Of a DNA stretch of 5,257 nt, positions 1 through 4,877 are shown one piece after another. The DNA is from Actinomycetota bacterium (GTDB lineage: Bacteria > Actinomycetota > Actinomycetes > Nanopelagicales > Nanopelagicaceae): positions 1 through 5,257 of the forward strand of contig WLJF01000058.1 in assembly GCA_009701945.1 (NCBI GenBank). The letters run 5' to 3'. The notes beneath the pieces were generated by a model, which was not told the DNA's origin, did not search any database, and saw only the letters and a list, made by a program, of their open reading frames with translations. The first letter of the stretch is position 1. Each line of letters opens with the position of its first letter. Position numbers and translations under genes: made by a program.

Positions 1-2
1 AA

Positions 3-659
3 TTGAGCTCTGTCACATCTGATGGAACCTTGCTGATTACAGCATTCGGTGGCGTCATCGGTGTTGGCAAGAGCGTTCTCTCGGGAACTTTTACTGCTCT
101 TACGATCATCGTGCTTACCTTGTATTTCATTACTTCTCTTCCTCAAGCTACAGAGCTCGGACTTAAGTTGGTTCCAGCTTCTCGCAGACCTCGTGTTGCA
201 GCACTTACCGAAGCAATCATTGCCCGTGTTGGAGCATTTGTGGGTAGCCAGATTCTTGTCTCATTCTTTGCATCAGTCTTTATGACTGTCCTCGCACTTA
301 TCTTGGGTCTGCCATCTCCTGTTGCTATCGGCATCATCATCTTTATCTGCGGTCTTGTTCCACTCATAGGCCACTTCATCGGCGCCGGTATCTACACAAT
401 CATCGCTCTCACACAATCAGTCACCATAGGTATTGCAGCATTTATTGGTTATGTCGTCTATGTTCAGGTGGAAAATTACATTCTCACACCCAAGATCATG
501 AAGCGCACACTTGCTGTTCCAGGAGCAGTCACCATCATCTCGGCGATGATTGGAACATCACTTCTTGGATTAGTGGGTGGTTTGCTTGCTGTGCCAGTTG
601 CAGCATCAATTATCTTGATACTAGAAGAGGTTGTATTTCCTCGCGCGGAGAAGTCTTAG
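3..659 (+). CDS. AI-2E family transporter, C-terminal part (5' end outside window)
   Basis: This is the C-terminal 218 residues of a polytopic membrane protein of the AI-2E transporter family (formerly UPF0118, PF01594). Family members are usually about 350-400 residues, so the N-terminal third or more lies left of the window, and the TTG at base 3 is most likely an internal Leu codon. Visible hydrophobic segments lie at about residues 29-47, 77-101, 105-133, 139-155 and 171-208. Family hallmarks are the CGLVPLIG loop (116-123) and the QVENYILTPKIM motif (155-166), followed by a Gly/Ala-rich re-entrant or helical stretch and a charged C-terminal tail. Some members export autoinducer-2 (TqsA) and others act as ion/H+ antiporters; the substrate here cannot be told from sequence. 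The TAG stop overlaps the stop of the convergent hydrolase gene by 4 bp. Family assignment is confident, function is not. Confidence 0.9.
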   Translation: MSSVTSDGTLLITAFGGVIGVGKSVLSGTFTALTIIVLTLYFITSLPQATELGLKLVPASRRPRVAALTEAIIARVGAFVGSQILVSFFASVFMTVLALILGLPSPVAIGIIIFICGLVPLIGHFIGAGIYTIIALTQSVTIGIAAFIGYVVYVQVENYILTPKIMKRTLAVPGAVTIISAMIGTSLLGLVGGLLAVPVAASIILILEEVVFPRAEKS

Positions 660-664
660 ACTTC
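650..664. terminator. Inverted repeat centred on the two overlapping stop codons
   Basis: GAAGTCT (650-656) and AGACTTC (658-664) form a perfect 7-bp inverted repeat around T657; as RNA this would be a 6-bp stem with a 3-nt loop on either strand. It lies exactly on the TAG of the AI-2E gene and the TAA of the convergent hydrolase gene. Neither side is followed by a T-tract, so it is at best a weak or U-less bidirectional terminator. A chance palindrome is possible. Confidence 0.3.
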
Positions 665-1366
665 AGTAGGCAGAGGTAAACGAGCTGGTGCAACAATTCG
701 CGTGATTTCACTGAGGACGCGATGAACTGAAGGTTCTCCCACCCATAGGTGCTTTGCGCCATCAACAGGAATCAACTCAATCTGTGGAATAACAGCAAAC
801 CTAATCTTTGCTTGATCTGGCTTTAAGTAGTCATCAAATTCTGGAATCAGTGCTGTGATTGGTCTTCCATCCTGAGCCCAAAATTCAAGATCTCCATCGA
901 CGATATCGAGCAGGGTTGGACTTAAGAGAATGAGTCCTTTGATGCGAGGATCACGCGCATGGCTAATAGCAATACTTGTTCCAAATGACCAACCAACAAC
1001 CCAGAGTTCGGTAAGTTGTAAAGTATCGAAGCAGTAACGAATCATCGCTTCAACATCGTATTTTTCAGCCCGGCCATTGTCATACGTTCCCGTGCTAGTT
1101 CCTGCTTCACTGCTTGTTCCGCGGGTGTTAAAGCGAACGACAGTAATTCCAGCCATTGCAGGCAATCGATTTGCAGCCTTCTTATAAATATGGCTATCCA
1201 TCATTCCTCCCCCTGTGGGATTGGGATGACAGCAGAGAATTGCTGAGGTTGGATTGCTGAGAGGCGCGCTGACTTCGGCGATAAGCGTTTGGCCATCTTC
1301 GGTGGTGACGGTAAATGGCGTGCGCAGACCGGCAAGAATTGTGCTGGGGCGGATTGGTTCCGACAT
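656..1366 (-). CDS. Alpha/beta hydrolase (COG2945-like, dienelactone hydrolase superfamily)
   Basis: A 236-residue cytoplasmic alpha/beta hydrolase with no signal peptide. The order of motifs matches the COG2945 type: HPNPTGGGMMD (47-57), equivalent to the HPHP...GG.M motif near the oxyanion region; RFNTRG (78-83), then a Ser/Gly-rich turn and DNG (96-98); the nucleophile elbow GWSFG (125-129) with catalytic Ser127; a candidate acid at Asp178 or Asp179 in PEFDD; and the catalytic His206 in GAKHLW. All three members of the triad are therefore present and the enzyme is probably active on an ester, thioester or similar bond, but the substrate is unknown. The ATG at 1364-1366 has no Shine-Dalgarno sequence in front of it; instead a -10-like TAGACT ends 6 nt upstream, which suggests a leaderless mRNA. 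The gene is divergent from the aldehyde dehydrogenase and ends in a 4-bp tail-to-tail overlap with the AI-2E gene. Confidence 0.88.
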   Translation of the reverse strand: MSEPIRPSTILAGLRTPFTVTTEDGQTLIAEVSAPLSNPTSAILCCHPNPTGGGMMDSHIYKKAANRLPAMAGITVVRFNTRGTSSEAGTSTGTYDNGRAEKYDVEAMIRYCFDTLQLTELWVVGWSFGTSIAISHARDPRIKGLILLSPTLLDIVDGDLEFWAQDGRPITALIPEFDDYLKPDQAKIRFAVIPQIELIPVDGAKHLWVGEPSVHRVLSEITRIVAPARLPLPTEV

Positions 1367-1382
1367 AGTTGCAGTCTAGTCT
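1354..1382 (+). promoter_or_regulatory. Promoter of the aldehyde dehydrogenase gene (leaderless)
   Basis: A -10-like TAGTCT (1377-1382, fitting TANNNT) is followed by exactly 6 nt before the A of the ATG at 1389, so the expected transcription start is the first base of the start codon. A partial -35, TTGGTT (1354-1359), lies 17 bp upstream of the -10 and inside the first codons of the hydrolase gene. No ribosome binding site is present, as expected for a leaderless message. The match to consensus is partial, but the spacing is ideal. Confidence 0.55.
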
Positions 1383-1401
1383 TGGCATATGGCACCTACA
1401 A
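1373..1401 (-). promoter_or_regulatory. Promoter of the alpha/beta hydrolase gene (leaderless)
   Basis: On the minus strand a -10-like TAGACT (1378 down to 1373) is followed by 6 nt and then the hydrolase ATG at 1366, so the predicted transcript begins at the start codon. A partial -35, TTGTAG (1401 down to 1396), lies 17 bp upstream and within the first codons of the aldehyde dehydrogenase gene. This -10 shares two base pairs (1377-1378) with the -10 of the opposite gene, so the two promoters probably cannot be occupied at the same time. Confidence 0.5.
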
Positions 1402-2870
1402 AAGCAGCGACATTTGATTCACATAGCCCGGCAACCAATGAGGTTATCGCTTCCCATGAAATCTATAACGAGGATGCAGTCAGAGCTGCGGTCGAAAGAG
1501 CGCGTGATGCATCACGCGAGTGGCGTGAGTTAGGTTTTCGAGGTCGTCGCAAAGTTTTGCTGAAGTGGAGTACTGATCTCCTTGCCAATGTGGAGGAGCT
1601 AACAGAGTTAGTCTCACTCGAGACAGGTAAGCCCATCAGTGATGCAAAGCTTGAAGCATCACTTGCCGCAGGACATATTGCATGGGCTGCTCGCCATGCA
1701 GAGTCTGTAATGCGCACATCACATCGCTCACCTGGACTTCTCATGGCAAATATGTCAGCAACAGTTGAGCGATCCCCTGTTGGTGTTGTTGGAGTCATTG
1801 GTCCATGGAATTACCCTGTCTTTACTCCTCTTGGTTCAATTGCATATGCACTTGCTGCAGGAAATACCGTTGTCTTTAAGCCCAGTGAATACACACCTGG
1901 CGTTGGCCAATACCTTGCTCAATCATTTATTGATTCCTGCATGCTCGCCGATATTTTTACCTGTGTTACTGGTCTTGGTGAAACGGGAAAGTTCCTCTGC
2001 GAAAGCGGCGTAGATAAGTTGGCATTTACTGGCTCAACTCGCACAGCAAAGATTGTTGCAGCAACCTGCGCCTCACATATGACGCCTGTTGTTCTTGAAT
2101 GTGGTGGAAAAGATCCAGTCATCGTTGCTCACGATGCTGATATCAAGAGAGCAGCCGATGCGACCGTGTGGTCAGCATTTTCCAATGCTGGTCAGACCTG
2201 TATTGGGGCAGAGCGTGTTTATGTGGATGAACGAGTAGCAGATAAGTTCATTGAGAAGGTTTTAGAGATTGCTAAAGATATTCATCCAGGTGCTCCTGGC
2301 AATGGAAAGTATGGGCCAACAACAATGCCTAAGCAGATACCTATTATTCAATCGCATATTGATGATGCCATAGCACGCGGTGCCAAGGTATTGATGGGTG
2401 GCTCTGATTCAGTCAAAGCTCCATTTGTTGAACCTGTTATTTTCTGCGATGTTCCTGAAGATTCGATTGCGATGACAGAGGAAACCTTTGGTCCAACGAT
2501 TGCAATAAACCGCGTAAAGACCATGGCGCAGGCGATTGAGCTCACAAACGCTTCTCGTTATGGTCTTGGTGCATCAGTCTGGTCAAAGCGTCGTGGAAAA
2601 CATATTGCATCCCAGCTTCACACGGGAATGGTCGCTATTAACTCTGTCATCTCATTTGCAGCAGTAGATTCAGTTCCATTCGGTGGTGTGAAAGATAGTG
2701 GCTATGGACGTATCCACGGACCTGAAGGAATTCTTGAATTTACTTACCCTCGCACAGTAGTTCGTGCACGGTTCCAACTTCCAATTTCATTCACAAGCTT
2801 CTCTCGCACAGCAAGTAGCGACAAGCTAATTGTGAGAGTGACAAAGCTACTTAAGGGACGCCTTAGCTAG
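1389..2870 (+). CDS. NAD(P)-dependent aldehyde dehydrogenase (ALDH superfamily)
   Basis: A complete 493-residue cytoplasmic aldehyde dehydrogenase that oxidises an aldehyde to the carboxylic acid with NAD(P)+. All key elements are visible: PWNYP (139-143) with oxyanion Asn141; the cofactor motif KPSE (164-167), where Glu167 is typical of NAD-preferring enzymes; FTGST (213-217); the general base Glu237 in LECGGK; catalytic Cys271 in GQTC; EETFGP (364-369) with the cofactor-binding Glu365; and PFGGVKDSGYGR (430-441). The residue after the general base is Cys where most members have Leu (LELGGK). A basic, partly hydrophobic tail of about 35 residues follows the core fold and resembles the tail I recall in the mycobacterial GabD2-like (succinate-semialdehyde) group, so a semialdehyde is one candidate substrate; this is not established. 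The start is supported by the leaderless promoter spacing. The gene is divergent from the hydrolase and ends 3 bp before the convergent zinc-ribbon gene. Confidence 0.93.
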   Translation: MAPTKAATFDSHSPATNEVIASHEIYNEDAVRAAVERARDASREWRELGFRGRRKVLLKWSTDLLANVEELTELVSLETGKPISDAKLEASLAAGHIAWAARHAESVMRTSHRSPGLLMANMSATVERSPVGVVGVIGPWNYPVFTPLGSIAYALAAGNTVVFKPSEYTPGVGQYLAQSFIDSCMLADIFTCVTGLGETGKFLCESGVDKLAFTGSTRTAKIVAATCASHMTPVVLECGGKDPVIVAHDADIKRAADATVWSAFSNAGQTCIGAERVYVDERVADKFIEKVLEIAKDIHPGAPGNGKYGPTTMPKQIPIIQSHIDDAIARGAKVLMGGSDSVKAPFVEPVIFCDVPEDSIAMTEETFGPTIAINRVKTMAQAIELTNASRYGLGASVWSKRRGKHIASQLHTGMVAINSVISFAAVDSVPFGGVKDSGYGRIHGPEGILEFTYPRTVVRARFQLPISFTSFSRTASSDKLIVRVTKLLKGRLS

Positions 2871-2872
2871 CT
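2845..2872. terminator. Hairpin at the convergent aldehyde dehydrogenase / zinc-ribbon junction
   Basis: In the plus-strand RNA, AGCTA (2845-2849) pairs with TAGCT (2868-2872). After a C/C mismatch (2850/2867), TTAAGG (2851-2856) pairs with CCTTAG (2861-2866), with one U-G pair, around a GACG loop. This gives 11 pairs with one mismatch, overlapping the last codons and stop of the aldehyde dehydrogenase. On the minus strand the stem is weaker (a 2-by-2 internal loop), but it begins 1 nt past the zinc-ribbon stop and is followed by TTGT. It is a plausible compact bidirectional terminator lacking a strong U-tract. Confidence 0.42.
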
Positions 2873-2873
2873 A

Positions 2874-3191
2874 TTAGTAACGAGGTGCATTACGTGTGCG
2901 CTCTGTGCGAGGCCCACGGTTATTGCGCTTGATCCAACAAGCGTTATGCCAATGTCTGCGGTTATCTTCATCCCCATCGAGCCATGCCACTGTGTGTGGC
3001 GTAGCCATAGGAATCAATTGATCGCATCCAGGGCAGCGATATGGTTTATTGGCAGCAGACCCAGTTAACTTTCTGACAATCCATAAACCATTCTCATCTT
3101 CTTCAAAACTTTGGTTTGATGCAATTGTGATGGGTTCATCATCGCCACTTTTAGGCCTACGATTTTTGGGGTAATTCTTACGCGGGCTCAT
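2874..3191 (-). CDS. Small actinobacterial zinc-ribbon-like protein (often labelled ATP/GTP-binding protein)
   Basis: A 105-residue basic protein of unknown function. An N-terminal Arg/Lys-rich stretch (SPRKNYPKNRRPK) and an acidic middle (FEEDEN) lead into a metal-binding-looking core: CPGC (Cys53 and Cys56), PH (His66), then HWHNAC (His80, His82, Cys85). The C-terminus is very basic and ends in RNAPRY. The CxxC plus HxHxxC pattern could hold one zinc ion. From memory, actinobacteria commonly have a protein of this length and ending, often labelled ATP/GTP-binding protein, yet no Walker A motif is visible here, so that name looks unsupported. I chose the ATG at 3191 because remembered relatives start with MSPR. 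An upstream in-frame GTG at 3209 would add six residues. AGGA lies only 2 nt before the ATG, too close for a normal ribosome site. The basic ends suggest nucleic-acid binding, which is inference. Confidence 0.82.
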   Translation of the reverse strand: MSPRKNYPKNRRPKSGDDEPITIASNQSFEEDENGLWIVRKLTGSAANKPYRCPGCDQLIPMATPHTVAWLDGDEDNRRHWHNACWIKRNNRGPRTERTRNAPRY

Positions 3192-3223
3192 GATCCTATT
3201 TTCTCGCACTTTTGCGCCGTCGG

Positions 3224-3232
3224 TGACAAGAT
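3224..3232 (+). promoter_or_regulatory. Extended -10 promoter of the ABC transporter operon (leaderless GTG)
   Basis: CAAGAT (3227-3232) keeps the key A and final T of a -10 hexamer and is directly preceded by TGA (3224-3226), an extended -10 TGN motif that can compensate for a poor -35. Exactly 6 nt separate it from the GTG start codon at 3239, so transcription would begin at that codon, the same geometry as at the aldehyde dehydrogenase and hydrolase genes. There is no Shine-Dalgarno sequence before the GTG. Confidence 0.45.
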
Positions 3233-3233
3233 A
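3228..3233 (-). promoter_or_regulatory. Possible -10 element for the zinc-ribbon gene
   Basis: TATCTT on the minus strand (3233 down to 3228) fits TANNNT and would start transcription near 3221, giving a purine-rich leader of about 30 nt before the ATG at 3191. I see no good -35 at 16-18 bp. It overlaps the -10 proposed for the divergent ABC operon. An alternative is TTGTCA (3229 down to 3224), five of six matches to a -35, but the best partner -10 (GAAAAT, 3203 down to 3198) is 20 bp away. Confidence 0.3.
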
Positions 3234-3238
3234 GCCAT

Positions 3239-4093
3239 GTGAGCACAGTCATTAGCGTTTCGGGTCTTCGTAAGAGCTATGGCTCAAACCACGCAGTCGA
3301 TGGCGTGGACCTGGCTATTGAGCAGGGCGAGATATTCGCACTCCTTGGCCCCAATGGTGCTGGAAAGACAACCACAGTTGAAATCCTTGAGGGCTTTCGT
3401 GACCGTGATGCTGGGGATGTAAAAGTCCTTGGCTTTGACCCCGCCACCAAAGCAAGAGCTGGGCAAGCTTGGCGCGATCGCATCGGCATCGTTCTGCAAT
3501 CAACTGCTGATGCAGGAGATCTCACCGTCTATGAATCTGTTTCACATTTTGCCAAGTATTACGAAAATTCAAAGGATCCGCGTGAAGTTATTGAACTTGT
3601 AGGGCTTACTGAAAAAGCAGATTCACTGGGGCGCACATTATCTGGCGGTCAAAGACGACGCCTCGATGTTGCACTCGGCATTATTGGAAATCCTGAACTT
3701 ATCTTCCTTGATGAACCAACAACTGGTTTTGACCCCGAAGCCCGTCGCGCATTCTGGCAGCTGATTCGAAAGCTGCGCGATGAAGGCGCGACGATACTTC
3801 TCACTACTCACTACCTCGATGAAGCTGAAGCACTTGCCGATCGTGTTGCCGTGATTAACAGTGGAAAGATTATTGAAATATCAACTCCTGCACTCCTTGG
3901 CGGTCGTGCCACTTCACTTGCAACTGTCTCATGGCGTGATGGCACAGAACTTCGCAGTGAGAAATCTGCCAATCCAACGCAGCTCGTCAACCAACTCTCT
4001 ACTCAATTCGGTGGAGAAGTTCCCGAACTGAATGTAAAGCGTGCATCGCTTGAAGATATCTATCTTGAGATGATTGGGGGCACACATGAGTAA
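3239..4093 (+). CDS. ABC transporter ATP-binding protein (ABC-2 / DrrA type)
   Basis: A 284-residue cytoplasmic ATPase subunit that powers the permease encoded next to it. All nucleotide-binding motifs are intact: Walker A GPNGAGKT (37-44), Q-loop Gln87 in IVLQS, signature LSGGQ (134-138), Walker B LIFLDEP (154-160) with catalytic Glu159, D-loop GFDPEAR (163-169) and switch His191 in TTHYLDEAE. The ABC domain occupies about residues 4-215. The remaining 70 residues form the C-terminal region typical of DrrA/CcmA-like exporter ATPases, ending in a conserved-looking SLEDIYLEMIG segment. The start is a GTG; no ribosome site is present and a leaderless promoter fits. The TAA stop overlaps the permease start by 8 bp, indicating one operon and coupled translation. 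The substrate is unknown: the family handles drugs, lipids, polysaccharides and haem-related cargo. Confidence 0.95.
   Translation: MSTVISVSGLRKSYGSNHAVDGVDLAIEQGEIFALLGPNGAGKTTTVEILEGFRDRDAGDVKVLGFDPATKARAGQAWRDRIGIVLQSTADAGDLTVYESVSHFAKYYENSKDPREVIELVGLTEKADSLGRTLSGGQRRRLDVALGIIGNPELIFLDEPTTGFDPEARRAFWQLIRKLRDEGATILLTTHYLDEAEALADRVAVINSGKIIEISTPALLGGRATSLATVSWRDGTELRSEKSANPTQLVNQLSTQFGGEVPELNVKRASLEDIYLEMIGGTHE
4076..4080 (+). promoter_or_regulatory. Ribosome binding site that decides the permease start
   Basis: The run GGGGG lies 5 nt before the ATG at 4086, a suitable Shine-Dalgarno spacing. It would lie almost on top of an upstream in-frame TTG at 4074, so it supports the ATG as the real start. 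Unlike the first gene of the operon, this internal gene appears to use a ribosome binding site. Confidence 0.5.
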
Positions 4094-4877
4094 GCCAACA
4101 GCGCTCTCAATCGGTATTGCCCGCGGTGGCCTTGAGATTAAGCAATTTATGCGCCAGCGCGAATCTGTTGTCTTCACCATGCTCTTTCCGCTTATCTTGC
4201 TTGCCATCTTCGGTTCGGTCTTCTCTAACTCGATTGCAGAAGGTGTGACCTTTAGCCAGTACTTCGTGGCAGGAATGATTGCATCCGGTCTTGTAAATAC
4301 AGGTTTTCAACAACTTGCCATCATGATTCCTATGGAGCGAGATTTTGGAACCTTGAAGCGATTGCGTGGCACTCCGATGCCGGCAAGTAGTTACTTCATT
4401 GGCAAAGCAATCTTGGTCACCTTAAGCATGCTTATCCAAGTCTTTCTGCTACTTGCAGCAGGTGTTGCATTCTTCGGAGTAAATCTTCCAACGAGTGCGG
4501 ATAAGTGGTTATTACTTGCAGCACTTCTAGTGCTGGGTAGCGCCTGCTCCACAATTCTTGGAATCGCATTCTCTAATGTTCCAAAGAGCGGACGAGGTGC
4601 ATCCGCTGTTGTCTCCCCTGTTGTCATTGTTCTTCAATTCTTTAGTGGAGTCTTCTTTATCTTCACAGATCTTCCACATTGGATGCAGCAAGTTGCTGCG
4701 ATATTTCCACTCAAGTGGATGACACAAGGAGCACGTTCAGTCTTCCTTCCCGACTCCTTCGCTACGCGTGAAGTTGCCGGTAATTGGGAAACTGGGCGCA
4801 CCTTTGCCATTATTGCTGCATGGCTCGTCGTGGGATTGATCTGGGCAGTGCGCAGCTTCAAGTGGGAGCGCGATTGA
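4086..4877 (+). CDS. ABC-2 type transporter permease
   Basis: A 263-residue inner-membrane permease, partner of the ATPase encoded just upstream. An N-terminal cytoplasmic helix (about 1-27) leads to six probable membrane segments at about 28-46, 57-77, 104-130, 141-163, 174-194 and 239-256, the usual ABC-2 (PF01061) layout. The ERDFGTLKRLRGTPMP segment (84-99) is the conserved cytoplasmic loop expected to contact the ATPase. FPLKWMTQGAR (207-217), after the fifth segment, is also typical of the family. Its start ATG overlaps the ATPase stop (ATGAGTAA), and its TGA overlaps the TTG start of the next gene, so it is the middle gene of a translationally coupled trio. An upstream TTG (4074) would add four residues but lies at the G-rich ribosome site. 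Transport direction is probably outward, as for DrrB-like proteins. Substrate unknown. Confidence 0.92.
   Translation: MSKPTALSIGIARGGLEIKQFMRQRESVVFTMLFPLILLAIFGSVFSNSIAEGVTFSQYFVAGMIASGLVNTGFQQLAIMIPMERDFGTLKRLRGTPMPASSYFIGKAILVTLSMLIQVFLLLAAGVAFFGVNLPTSADKWLLLAALLVLGSACSTILGIAFSNVPKSGRGASAVVSPVVIVLQFFSGVFFIFTDLPHWMQQVAAIFPLKWMTQGARSVFLPDSFATREVAGNWETGRTFAIIAAWLVVGLIWAVRSFKWERD
4864..4868 (+). promoter_or_regulatory. Ribosome binding site for the TTG start of the secreted protein
   Basis: GGGAG lies 5 nt upstream of the TTG at 4874, inside the 3' end of the permease gene. This spacing supports that unusual start codon. The alternative GTG at 4862 has no comparable site, and the ATG at 4913 would remove most of the signal peptide. 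Confidence 0.5.

Noticed and set aside
3..5. TTG at base 3 as the true start of the AI-2E protein
   Set aside because: The family is far longer than 218 residues and the reading frame is open to the window edge, so this is probably an internal Leu codon.
1463..1798. 111-codon minus-strand reading frame inside the aldehyde dehydrogenase gene
   Set aside because: It is wholly opposite a strongly conserved enzyme, has a Ser/Arg/Ala-rich composition typical of antisense frames, and shows no motif, promoter or ribosome site.
2864..2873. TAGCTAGCTA 10-bp palindrome as a protein-binding operator
   Set aside because: It lies at the 3' end of a gene between convergent stops and is better explained as part of the larger hairpin or as chance.
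3192..3209. GTG start at 3209 for the zinc-ribbon protein
   Set aside because: It would add MRENRI, which does not resemble the MSPR start of remembered relatives, and no good -10 or ribosome site is placed for it. It cannot be fully excluded.
4074..4085. TTG start at 4074 for the permease
   Set aside because: The ATG at 4086 has a G-rich ribosome site at proper spacing, and this TTG lies immediately beside that site.
3929..4207. 92-codon minus-strand reading frame across the ATPase-permease junction
   Set aside because: It is antisense to two well-supported genes with no recognisable protein features.
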